Shown here piece after piece: positions 11,183-19,792 of a stretch of DNA of 64,000 bases (the stretch's first letter is position 1; each line of letters starts with the position of its first letter). The notes under the pieces were generated by a model. It was not told where the DNA came from and did not search any database. It worked only from the letters and a program-made list of their open reading frames with translations. Source of the stretch: Pseudoalteromonas piratica (lineage in GTDB: Bacteria; Pseudomonadota; Gammaproteobacteria; Enterobacterales; Alteromonadaceae); the NCBI RefSeq assembly GCF_000788395.1, contig NZ_CP009888.1, positions 1,136,001 through 1,200,000 on the forward strand, written 5' to 3'. Made by a program: the position numbers and the translations under genes.

Positions 11183-12487
11183 TTAAAGGTGTTCGCAATT
11201 TTTGCATAATGGGTTGGTAACCTTATCGCTGATCATTTCTGCACGTAAAGCTTGCATTGAAGGTCCATTCCATATTTCACTTAATGACTGAGTGTTTAAA
11301 TCACCTAAAATGTATTTCTTATTGTAATCGAAACAACATGGGGTTACTTTTCCATCCCAATTAACTGTCATATCTTTCCATGGTTCAATACATGTAATGC
11401 TCTTTGACTTTACACGTCTGTTTTTCTTTAACGCCATAACATCTGATGCATTACCATCCCATGTAGTGAAGGCCTTTGCTATAAAGTTTACTCTTTTATC
11501 AATGCTTTCCCACTTTTCTTTCATGCTACTTATACTGTTATGGTTGAGATCAAAGTCTATCATTACGATATCAATTTTAGTATTTGGAGATATGTCATTT
11601 TTTAAAGAGATAAAATTTTCTAACCTTTCAACTGATTTATCATAGGCATTTTTTATACCTCTTATTTTCTCAAAACTCTCGTTATCATGGCCATCGATAG
11701 CTATATATAAATGCTGTGGTTGGCTTAAAAGTAATCTGTTTGCTATTTTTTTGGTCAAAAGTAAAGGATTTATGGACAAGCCAACATTAAACCCTTTTTG
11801 AGAAGCATATTTCATGAATACATCAAACTCAGGGTGTACTAGGCTTTCTCCGAAACCATGAAGCCACATTGGCTTAGTTTTATCTACAGAGTGGGAATCT
11901 AACTGATCAATTATTTTTCTGAAAAGCTCAAAGCTCATCAACCCCTCAGGTCTTGTCATATTGTTGGTTCTGGCACACATGATACAGCTAAAAGGACATT
12001 TATTTGTCAATTCAAAGTTGAAAATCATAGGTGGGCGTTTAGATAGTTTAGGCCTATTTCGAGCTAAGGGGGCGCTTTCTGATACTTTGGCGGGATTTAA
12101 TTTAATAGTTACTAAAGGTGCATGTATATGATTTAGCCATGCAATTTTTTCTTGAACAATACAAAGTTGCACTTGGGCTTTGTCATGTAGGTTGGTTAAA
12201 TTAATACTGATTTCAGCCTCAAGCTTACTATTTGAAGGAATATCTTGAGAGATTGGAGTTCTCAAACCTTCAGTTACAAAATTATCTTCAATTATTTTGT
12301 AAGAAAGAAAAGCTTTGCTGATAGATGAGTTATATAAGGTAGCCTCAGACTTGTTTTCTAGACAAACTTTCAATGTAGTGATTGAGTCTGAAGTTTTTAT
12401 TGGGTTTAACTCATTACAAGTTAGAGATATGAGTTGTTGCTGATGCTTGGATATTGGCGAAACAATCTCAATTGAGTTAGCTGTCAT
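11183..12487 (-). CDS. Radical SAM/SPASM protein with N-terminal Wzt-C-like domain
   Basis: 434 residues. Residues about 20-130 form a beta-rich module (KAFLSYKII, EGLRTPIS, CIVQEKIAWLN) that aligns with the end of the methyltransferase at 7669-9438. The radical SAM core follows, with CPFSCIMC (CxxxCxxC, near 164-171) binding the 4Fe-4S cluster that cleaves S-adenosylmethionine. A SPASM-type C-terminal region supplies more cysteines: CIEPW near 364, PCCFDY near 380 and CKNCEHL at the end, for auxiliary clusters. SPASM enzymes modify peptides, but many polysaccharide-locus members are uncharacterised. It is encoded opposite to the glycan operon, beyond the IS remnant. The substrate is unknown; the shared module suggests it acts on or near the same glycan. 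Confidence 0.85.
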   Translation of the reverse strand: MTANSIEIVSPISKHQQQLISLTCNELNPIKTSDSITTLKVCLENKSEATLYNSSISKAFLSYKIIEDNFVTEGLRTPISQDIPSNSKLEAEISINLTNLHDKAQVQLCIVQEKIAWLNHIHAPLVTIKLNPAKVSESAPLARNRPKLSKRPPMIFNFELTNKCPFSCIMCARTNNMTRPEGLMSFELFRKIIDQLDSHSVDKTKPMWLHGFGESLVHPEFDVFMKYASQKGFNVGLSINPLLLTKKIANRLLLSQPQHLYIAIDGHDNESFEKIRGIKNAYDKSVERLENFISLKNDISPNTKIDIVMIDFDLNHNSISSMKEKWESIDKRVNFIAKAFTTWDGNASDVMALKKNRRVKSKSITCIEPWKDMTVNWDGKVTPCCFDYNKKYILGDLNTQSLSEIWNGPSMQALRAEMISDKVTNPLCKNCEHL

Positions 12488-12541
12488 AGGAAAAGAAATT
12501 GATGTAAGATAACTTATAGCGTCATCTTACATCAAATATAT

Positions 12542-13735
12542 TTACTTATTAATGACTTTTTTAAGTTCATCAATACTTTGTTGCTGATGCTTAATTATAG
12601 TTGTAAGTACAGCTACAATATCCATGCTAGCAAGGCTCTTTTTGTCATTCATTGCAACAAGATTAGGAACATCCTCAGCTATAAAACCAACGTAGCTTTC
12701 ACTTGGATTTACTTTATACTCATATGTTACAGGGGAGAGCGCTTTGAGAGCTTCTAGCGCTTGACTGTAACTCAGTGAAGCAATGTTTTGCTTTAAGCTT
12801 CTACTTGAGGCATTAGTCCAAACTCCACCAGAAGATAGATAAGCACCATTAGCATGCTGAATAGGATGAGTTGGTGCAGTTGATGTTGTTCCGCCTAATC
12901 CTAGGTTGCCATCGCTGCCTATGTTTACCACATGCTTGTTGGTTGTATTCCAAAATGACAAGGCGGTACCATCATTATTGTATAAATAGAAATCGTCACC
13001 AGTACCTGTACGTGTACCAAATTTAAAGCTAGCAGTGGAACCGTCAACGCTGATTCTACCATTGGCAATTTCTAAATCACCGTTGGCGATGTCAAGGGCT
13101 GCACTTGGGCTAGCAGTTCCCACACCAATATCACCATCAGTATCAATGTACAGAGAATTAGTAGGGGCGCTAGGACGAATTTTAAAAGGCAAACGGCTAC
13201 TGTTAGTAGTATCACGAATAAAGAAGTTGGTTTCGTTACCAGCAACATCCCAAGTCTGAGCTGTAAAACCTGAAGAACCATCTTGCTCTAAACGAAGAGT
13301 TGGGGTGTTTCCTTCAACAACATGTAGGTTTACTGCAGGTGTTGAGGTACCAAAGCCAATACGACCTCCATCTTCAACATAAAGTGAGTTGCTTGGAGCG
13401 CCAGCTTCAAGTGTAAATGGCGTACGACCTCCATCAATATCGTCGATTGAGAATTTGTTTGCGCCACCATTGCTTGAATCGTTAAAAGTGATTTGCCAAT
13501 CACGAGTTGGGAAGGATGCTGAGTTACTTGTATCAACTGCGCGTATACGCAGGTTGTTTTCTTTTAACCGTAAAGTGTCGAAACCAAAGCTCTCACCATT
13601 TACACAGTCTTGGCCAACACAAATACTGCCGTCAACAATTAAATCATCAAGAATTTGCTGATCTGCCTGAGCGTTAATACTTGCTGCAAGTGCTATAAAA
13701 AGGGCACTCATCTTAAAAACTTTATTATTTGTCAT
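12542..13735 (-). CDS. Secreted fibre-like protein with C-terminal S74 chaperone domain
   Basis: 397 residues. A Sec signal peptide (KMSALFIALAASINAQA) covers 1-24. The middle consists of repeated beta-rich units with IGFGTSTPAVNLHV and IGVGTASPSAALDI motifs, as in trimeric tail-fibre and surface-fibre shafts. The last 90 residues are a Peptidase_S74 intramolecular chaperone: ASSRSLKQNIASLSYSQALE, LSPVTYEYK, YVGFIAEDVPNLV, then a terminal coiled coil. The Ser and Lys spacing of SSRSLK fits the autocleavage dyad known in phage endosialidases. There are no phage genes nearby, so this is a cellular surface fibre. A 12-base gap separates it from the upstream exported-protein gene, so the two are probably co-transcribed. 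Confidence 0.85.
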   Translation of the reverse strand: MTNNKVFKMSALFIALAASINAQADQQILDDLIVDGSICVGQDCVNGESFGFDTLRLKENNLRIRAVDTSNSASFPTRDWQITFNDSSNGGANKFSIDDIDGGRTPFTLEAGAPSNSLYVEDGGRIGFGTSTPAVNLHVVEGNTPTLRLEQDGSSGFTAQTWDVAGNETNFFIRDTTNSSRLPFKIRPSAPTNSLYIDTDGDIGVGTASPSAALDIANGDLEIANGRISVDGSTASFKFGTRTGTGDDFYLYNNDGTALSFWNTTNKHVVNIGSDGNLGLGGTTSTAPTHPIQHANGAYLSSGGVWTNASSRSLKQNIASLSYSQALEALKALSPVTYEYKVNPSESYVGFIAEDVPNLVAMNDKKSLASMDIVAVLTTIIKHQQQSIDELKKVINK

Positions 13736-13747
13736 TGTCTATGCCCC

Positions 13748-14209
13748 TTAATTGAAACCTAATTTTAATACTGGCTTCTTTTCATTTGTTTGTTCATAGG
13801 TTTTAACGGCGAAGCTTTCAGTAGTAAATTTACCGCCAGTTACGTCAACCTTGCTAATAAAACCATGGGCATCTTCAGAACGGCCATTATTCATCGAATC
13901 TTTTATTTCTTGTAAATAAGTAACAGCCTGAATTTGATAGTTAAATGTGCCATCTACAGGTAAGTTCAAGCTTGCAACATCTAAGCTTGGTGTATCTGAT
14001 TCGAAGGTATGAGAAAACCCATTTGGTCCAGAGACTGAAATAATGTACTTGTCATACGATTTAGATGGAGTGAAGTCAATATGGCTTGCAGATTGAGTGA
14101 TAGCAATGCGCTCTGACTTCGCTTTTTGTAACTTTATTATATCTGCGTTAGCAAATGCGTTGCCACTGGCAAAAGCAAATACTATCGCAAGGCTTAGCTT
14201 GCTGGACAT
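13748..14209 (-). CDS. Small exported protein of unknown function
   Basis: 153 residues with a signal peptide (KLSLAIVFAFASGNAFA, cleavage near 20). The mature part has no cysteines and alternates polar and hydrophobic residues, as in a small beta-sandwich (YIISVSGPNGFSHTF, GTFNYQIQAVTY). No family is recognised. It is the first gene of a two-gene unit with the S74 fibre protein, 12 bases apart, so it may be a partner in assembly or anchoring of that fibre (inference). The 5' flank is AT-rich and divergent from the ASPIC gene at 14440, so the 230-base gap must hold two promoters. Confidence 0.75.
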   Translation of the reverse strand: MSSKLSLAIVFAFASGNAFANADIIKLQKAKSERIAITQSASHIDFTPSKSYDKYIISVSGPNGFSHTFESDTPSLDVASLNLPVDGTFNYQIQAVTYLQEIKDSMNNGRSEDAHGFISKVDVTGGKFTTESFAVKTYEQTNEKKPVLKLGFN

Positions 14210-14439
14210 TGTTCGTTCCTCTACGCTTGGGGGTCCCTAGAAGGTGTGTTGATACACTTTATTAAACACGACTATTATTTTTAATAGTTATTTATTAGTT
14301 TAACAAATATTTACAATTGTGGAATAATGGATTGCGTTTTTATTGGTCTGAGCAGTTATTGTTCAACCCTTTAGTATCATGTTAGCTTATTTTCCTAATG
14401 CTATTTCTGTGCTTTGTACCTTGTAGGATGCTTACAATT

Positions 14440-17400
14440 ATGACTCAAATAAAGTTAGCGCTCGCTTTAACATCAGCGTCTTTATTACTCTCTTCATCTT
14501 TTTACGTTTTTGCAAATCAAACTAATTCACTTGATACAATTTTAAAGGCTATCAATGAGCTAGAAAAAAAATCAGAACCAAAATGTTATGCAACAGCATC
14601 CCGCTTAGAAGACTTTATGTTTGGTACGCCGCTTAGTGATGAAGCAAGATTTGCTAAAAACTTATTGCAAAAGCAATACATAAATACGCTTTGGCAAGCA
14701 GCACATAAGATTGCTCTGAATGAGTCAGAAGAGGTTGTTTTAAGTAGTCATATAGAACAAGCGCAAATTGCATTTTTTGAAATAAATAAAGATAAATTTG
14801 GTCATTGGGTTGTAAATTTTGACGAAAAAAAATCAGTCACTTTACACAAAGATGATAAACGTCAATATGGAAGTATTGCTTATTCTTTACGAGCTGTATT
14901 GGCTGTGCAGCAAGAAGCATTACTTGATTTTGAGCATGAGCTTTTGCCACTAACTTCAAAAGCGGTCGAAGAGTTAAAAGATAGTTTGGATTTTTATACT
15001 TTAGCTACGTTAAAAGTGGCCGACAATAGTGCGCGCCTTAATAATCAACGCTTTATTGAAGTTGAAAACATAAATTCTGTTTGGCAGCAATTAGGTGGAA
15101 TCACGGCCAATACTAAATCAGTTGTGACTCAAGTCGAATATCAGAAAAAAACGCCCACTTTGTTGAATCAAATGGTTGATAAAAAGCTTAGTTCTTACTC
15201 GGCATATAATAATGTATCTAATCAGGTGTTTTTACGAAACCTGCAAGTTTATTTTGCACGTACCTCATGGCCTAAAGAGCAACAAGAAAGTGAAGCGATT
15301 ATCAATCTATACACAAAATTTGTCAGTCAGTTTTCGGCCCAGTTGTATATGGGGGCACAACAGCTCGCAATGGCAGAGCACCAAAAGCTTGTGCAAGAAA
15401 AGCATGTATATACTTTTATAAATGAGTTTATTCCCCATAAAATAAACGAATATGAAGATGCAATTTTCTTTCCTAATTTATATAAAGATGGCTCAGTTTA
15501 CATTGAATCTTATGATATGGATGCATTTCGAGATGCTGGTGCGCATTGGCAATATTTGAAAAATGCAATTAATCAAGCGAATTTTGAATTGTATATCGAA
15601 CCAGATCCTTTCGCTGCTGAGTTGCTTACTGAAAATATTGCCCAATATGGCGTACTGCTGTTACGGGAAGCAGGTACGCTTGCTAAAGCCAGTGAGTCTT
15701 CAGTTTTATCTGTCTCACATTTGCAAAGTGCCCAGCAACTCATTACAAGTAAAACTGAGCGCCATGCTAAAGCTGATTCTCTTAAAACAAATGAACAGAA
15801 ATTTGCTTCAGCCTTGCAAAGTAATAAATCAGCCAAGTTTATAAATGTCTCACAACAAGCAAATTTTGATTATCATCACCGTTCGGCAGACTGGCTTAAC
15901 CGTCAATTAAGAACATTTTTACGCAAAGATGAATCGACGGGCATTATTACTATCCCACCAGCTTTTGGTGGTTCAGGTGTCGCAGCAGAAGATATTAATA
16001 ACGATGGCTTAACAGATATTTTTATTCTAGGTGGGCGAGGGAATAAACTGTTTTTAAATCAAGGTGATGGCACATTTAAAGATGTTACACTGGCTTATAA
16101 ACTCGATTGGCAGAGAGCTGAAGATAATCACCCTGGAGAAGCGCGGCAACCCATTATTGCTGATATTAACAATGATGGTTACCAAGATATAATTGTGACT
16201 TATGTTAATGACTTTCACCGTGTATTTAAAAATATTGACGGTAAATACTTTGAAGATGTTACTGACATTGCAAACTTAGGTGGTAAAGGCTTAGTGGGAG
16301 GCCCAGCAACGGTTTTTGACTATGATAAAGACGGCGACCTTGATCTTTATATTACGTATTTTGGTAATTACATAACTGGCGATTTACCCACACTTAAACG
16401 TCGTAATACCAATGGTAAACCAAATCAATTATTTGAAAACCTAGGCGGGTTTAAGTTTAAAAATGTTACTCAAGGTTCGGGTTTAGATAACACAGGCTGG
16501 GCACAAGCCGTTGCTCATACCGATTTAAACAATGATGGCTGGCAGGATGTAATTGTTGGTAACGATTTTGGTATAAATGGTTATTATCTAAACCAAAAAG
16601 ATGGCACTTTTATCGATGCCGCAAATCAAATTGGCACCGATAAACCTTCTTATACCATGGGCATTGGTATAACGGATCTTAATCAAGATCAGTTACCTGA
16701 TATTTATATTTCAAACATTGTCACAATGAACAAAGATGAAACCTATGTGTTGCCTAACGAAGATACACAAATGAAGTTTAATGCTGACAAACTTGCGCAT
16801 ATGCGAGTTGTTGAAGCAAATGATCTCTTCATTTCGCAACAAGATGAGCAATTCAGTTATGCTGCCAGTGAACAAATCGGCCGCGGTTACTCATCAACAG
16901 GTTGGTCTTGGGATGCTGATTTTTTCGATTATGATCTCGATGGTGATGATGACTTATACGTACTGAATGGTATGAATGAATTCAACTTATACAGTAGTAA
17001 GAATCCTTATTTTGAAGATCAACACGGTAATAAGCAGCAAGCTTATTTACCAGTGAGTGAGCAAGAGGAAAATATTTTCTTTGAAAACAAAAATGGCCGT
17101 TTAGAAGCGCAAGATGATTCATTAGGGCTTAACTTACTGAGTAATTCTCGCAGTGCTAGCTACTTTGATTTAGAAAATGATGGCGACTTAGATATAGTGT
17201 TAAATAATTACCACGAGCCAGCGGCGTTGTTTGAAAACAAACTGAAGTCAACCCATAACTGGCTTAAAGTAAAATTGGTAGGGGATGTAACTCAACAAGT
17301 GTCAAAAGATGCAATTGGCGCCCGTATTTATGTCACCTTGCCTAATGGTAATCAGCTATGGCGAGAAGTCCGTAGTACCGATGGTTACATGTCAGTGCAC

Positions 17401-17526
17401 CCAAAACAACAGCATTTCGGCCTTGGTAAGGCAGAGTTTGTAGATATTAAAATTATTTGGCCCAATGGAAAACAATCAGAATTTAAAAAAGTAAGTGCAA
17501 ACCAAGCTAAGGTAATCAAATTGTAA
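14440..17526 (+). CDS. Exported FG-GAP/VCBS repeat protein with ASPIC/UnbV C-terminus
   Basis: 1028 residues from the ATG at 14440, chosen because it opens a clean signal peptide (TQIKLALALTSASLLLSSS); in-frame ATGs at 14398 and 14428 would put extra residues before it. AGGA is at 14425-14428. Residues about 30-470 are a helix-rich region of no known family. Then come several FG-GAP/VCBS calcium-loop repeats (DINNDGLTDIF, DINNDGYQDI, DYDKDGDLDLY, DLNNDGWQDV, DYDLDGDDDLY, DLENDGDLDIV), a seven-bladed propeller of the CRTAC1 type. An ASPIC/UnbV domain ends the protein (GARIYVTLPNG, IIWPNGKQSEF). It probably acts in the periplasm or on the surface. The stop overlaps the next start by one base. 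Confidence 0.88.
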   Translation: MTQIKLALALTSASLLLSSSFYVFANQTNSLDTILKAINELEKKSEPKCYATASRLEDFMFGTPLSDEARFAKNLLQKQYINTLWQAAHKIALNESEEVVLSSHIEQAQIAFFEINKDKFGHWVVNFDEKKSVTLHKDDKRQYGSIAYSLRAVLAVQQEALLDFEHELLPLTSKAVEELKDSLDFYTLATLKVADNSARLNNQRFIEVENINSVWQQLGGITANTKSVVTQVEYQKKTPTLLNQMVDKKLSSYSAYNNVSNQVFLRNLQVYFARTSWPKEQQESEAIINLYTKFVSQFSAQLYMGAQQLAMAEHQKLVQEKHVYTFINEFIPHKINEYEDAIFFPNLYKDGSVYIESYDMDAFRDAGAHWQYLKNAINQANFELYIEPDPFAAELLTENIAQYGVLLLREAGTLAKASESSVLSVSHLQSAQQLITSKTERHAKADSLKTNEQKFASALQSNKSAKFINVSQQANFDYHHRSADWLNRQLRTFLRKDESTGIITIPPAFGGSGVAAEDINNDGLTDIFILGGRGNKLFLNQGDGTFKDVTLAYKLDWQRAEDNHPGEARQPIIADINNDGYQDIIVTYVNDFHRVFKNIDGKYFEDVTDIANLGGKGLVGGPATVFDYDKDGDLDLYITYFGNYITGDLPTLKRRNTNGKPNQLFENLGGFKFKNVTQGSGLDNTGWAQAVAHTDLNNDGWQDVIVGNDFGINGYYLNQKDGTFIDAANQIGTDKPSYTMGIGITDLNQDQLPDIYISNIVTMNKDETYVLPNEDTQMKFNADKLAHMRVVEANDLFISQQDEQFSYAASEQIGRGYSSTGWSWDADFFDYDLDGDDDLYVLNGMNEFNLYSSKNPYFEDQHGNKQQAYLPVSEQEENIFFENKNGRLEAQDDSLGLNLLSNSRSASYFDLENDGDLDIVLNNYHEPAALFENKLKSTHNWLKVKLVGDVTQQVSKDAIGARIYVTLPNGNQLWREVRSTDGYMSVHPKQQHFGLGKAEFVDIKIIWPNGKQSEFKKVSANQAKVIKL

Positions 17527-19757
17527 TGGCTAGAAGTCTCTCTGTTGTTATTAAATGTGTTATCTGGGCTATCATTTTAACGACTATACCCATATTAAAT
17601 GCTGTAACAGTTGATACAACTGTACCGCCAAAAACGCATGTGAATCCGGCAAATTTCAAACAGTGGCAAATTGAATTTAATAAAAAATTGGATGTCATCG
17701 ATGAGTTATTGAATTCAGCTGGTTTGAATAGACAGGCACCTAGTTATTTAAATGAGCTGATTTATCAAGCTTCACCGTATTTACTTCGTCATGCTGTTAA
17801 CCCAATCAATTGGGTGGAGTGGGGGGATCATGCATTTAATAGGGCTGCACATGAAGGAAAGCTAATATTCCTTTCTATTGGTTATTCGACGTGTCATTGG
17901 TGCCATGTGATGGAAAAGGAAAGCTTCGTAGACCTTGAGGTAGCAAAGATGCTTAATCAGCACTTTGTTAATATTAAGGTTGATCGCGAATTACAACCTG
18001 ATATTGATGCTTACTTTACAGATGTACTTACTACGGTGAAAGGCAGTGCAGGTTGGCCAATTACAGCAATTCTAACAACAAAAGGAGAACCTATTTGGAT
18101 AGACTCCTACGTTACAAAAGAGCAATTGCTTAAGATCAGTGAACGCTTTGCAAAGATTTGGCAAACGAAGCCAAAACGTTTGTTGCAAGTAGCAGAGAAT
18201 ATTTCTAATCAAGTAGCATCATTATCTCTTGAAACTGATTCTAAATGGTCTACTAAACAAGCTAAGAGTAACCTCAATGGGTTGCTATCCAGTTTAGATT
18301 CTGAACAAGGAGGGCTTGTCGGGGCCCCGAAGTTTCCAAGTGAGTCGCTTTTAATTTTAGCTTTGCAGGCCTATCAGCAATCGCCAAATGAGGCACTTAA
18401 ATCTCAGTTAACGCTTTGGTTGAGTCGGCTAACTAGCCGGGGGATCCGCGACCATGTGCATGGTGGTTTTCATCGTTACGCTACAGATGATATTTGGCAA
18501 GTGCCACACTATGAAAAAATGCTCTATAACCAAGCTTTGCTGATTAAGACTTTTTCGAAAGCTGGTTACTTATTCAAAAATCAATATTACATTGATGTTG
18601 CAAAAGACACAGTTGATTTCCTAGATCGTGTAATGAAGTCACAAACTGGCGGCTATTATAGTGCAATAGATGCTGATTATTTTAAGCAAGAAGGCCGTTA
18701 TTACCTTTTTACTAAAGATGAAAAAGCCAAGTTTGAAGCAAAAACGATTAATGCTTTCGCATGGTATCAGTACAAAAGTAAAGGACTTTATGCTCCATAT
18801 ATAAATAAGCAAAATAGCGATGGAGAATCCTTAAAAAAGGCTCGTGCAGTACTTTTATCCGAAAGAACAAAGCTTGCCTTACCTCATATTGATAAAAAGA
18901 TCTTACTGTCTTGGAATGCTTTACTCGTCGATGCCTTTGTGCAGTTATATATGGTAACAGATGACGTATATTATCTATTGAAAGCGCAATCACTAGTTAT
19001 AACTCTTGAAGAGAAGTTAATTGATAACGGTAAATTAAAACGTGCTTATTATTTAAATGCAGCGGGTGGTGAAGCCTTGTTTGAAGACTATGTTTATTTA
19101 GCAAATGCCTATCAAAGTTTATATACTGCGACGTTTGAGTCAAATTGGCAATCTAAAGCAAAAAGCCTGCTACGTGAAATAGTAAATAGGAATTTAGTGC
19201 CACAGAAAATTCGTAACTCAAGCGATGGAGAGTTAATCTCACCTGATGCGTTGTTTTATCAATTAGCGAAACAGTATGTGTTTTCAGATAGTGTAATTTC
19301 GCAAGCTGCAAGAAAACATAAAAAAATGCTACAAAATGCTTATTTAAGAAATCCTAAAACATCCTTTTCTAGTGTTACAAGTTTACTGAGTTTACAACAA
19401 ACGAATAAGCGTCATACATTTGCTCAAGGAAACGGCCAACTAAAGTTACAAAAAGGGGCGGATAATCAAGCGAAGTTAGTTATTAACTTAAAACCTAAGT
19501 GGCATATTAATTCTCACATGCCAAATGAAAAGTCTTTGATTGCAACAGAGTTATTAATCGATGGTCATAAAATCGATGATAAGGCATACCCCAAGCCCGT
19601 TATTAAAAAACTAGGCTTTAATCAAGCAGAATTGAGCTTGTTTGAGCAAAATCTTGAAGTTGATTTCAAAGCTGCAGGGAAGTGGTTAAGTGTAAAACTG
19701 CAAGCATGCAGTGATGAAGTGTGTTTACTGCCGGAATCCTTTACTTTTAGACTTTAG
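17526..19757 (+). CDS. DUF255 thioredoxin-like protein fused to DsbD-alpha-like domain
   Basis: 743 residues. An N-terminal hydrophobic segment (VVIKCVIWAIILTTIPIL) should act as signal peptide or anchor. Residues about 75-235 are the DUF255 thioredoxin-like fold with SIGYSTCHWCHVMEKESF, whose CHWC is the redox-type motif, then the typical AGWPITAIL. Residues about 240-600 are the alpha/alpha-toroid of the YyaL/SPATA20 family (HVHGGFHRYATDDIW, WNALLVDAFVQLY). Family members usually stop near there; this one adds about 110 residues like the N-terminal domain of DsbD (KWHINSHMPNEKSLIATEL, LQACSDEVCLLPES) with a cysteine pair. It is translationally coupled to the FG-GAP/ASPIC gene, which suggests redox service for that exported partner (inference). 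Confidence 0.88.
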   Translation: MARSLSVVIKCVIWAIILTTIPILNAVTVDTTVPPKTHVNPANFKQWQIEFNKKLDVIDELLNSAGLNRQAPSYLNELIYQASPYLLRHAVNPINWVEWGDHAFNRAAHEGKLIFLSIGYSTCHWCHVMEKESFVDLEVAKMLNQHFVNIKVDRELQPDIDAYFTDVLTTVKGSAGWPITAILTTKGEPIWIDSYVTKEQLLKISERFAKIWQTKPKRLLQVAENISNQVASLSLETDSKWSTKQAKSNLNGLLSSLDSEQGGLVGAPKFPSESLLILALQAYQQSPNEALKSQLTLWLSRLTSRGIRDHVHGGFHRYATDDIWQVPHYEKMLYNQALLIKTFSKAGYLFKNQYYIDVAKDTVDFLDRVMKSQTGGYYSAIDADYFKQEGRYYLFTKDEKAKFEAKTINAFAWYQYKSKGLYAPYINKQNSDGESLKKARAVLLSERTKLALPHIDKKILLSWNALLVDAFVQLYMVTDDVYYLLKAQSLVITLEEKLIDNGKLKRAYYLNAAGGEALFEDYVYLANAYQSLYTATFESNWQSKAKSLLREIVNRNLVPQKIRNSSDGELISPDALFYQLAKQYVFSDSVISQAARKHKKMLQNAYLRNPKTSFSSVTSLLSLQQTNKRHTFAQGNGQLKLQKGADNQAKLVINLKPKWHINSHMPNEKSLIATELLIDGHKIDDKAYPKPVIKKLGFNQAELSLFEQNLEVDFKAAGKWLSVKLQACSDEVCLLPESFTFRL

Positions 19758-19761
19758 AGCT

Positions 19762-19787
19762 TAGGCGGGGATAATGACCACCGCCTA
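19762..19787. terminator. Possible bidirectional hairpin
   Basis: TAGGCGG pairs with CCGCCTA around a 12-base loop, between the convergent DUF255-type and lipoprotein genes. There is no strong T run on either side, so this is a modest terminator candidate. Confidence 0.45.
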
Positions 19788-19792
19788 TAGAG

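Noticed and set aside
13035..13661. Several opposite-strand frames over the S74 fibre gene
   Set aside because: They mirror repeats of the real gene, lack SD sequences and have unlikely composition.
12542..14209. Prophage tail-fibre region
   Set aside because: Both proteins have Sec signal peptides and no capsid, tail or lysis genes are nearby.
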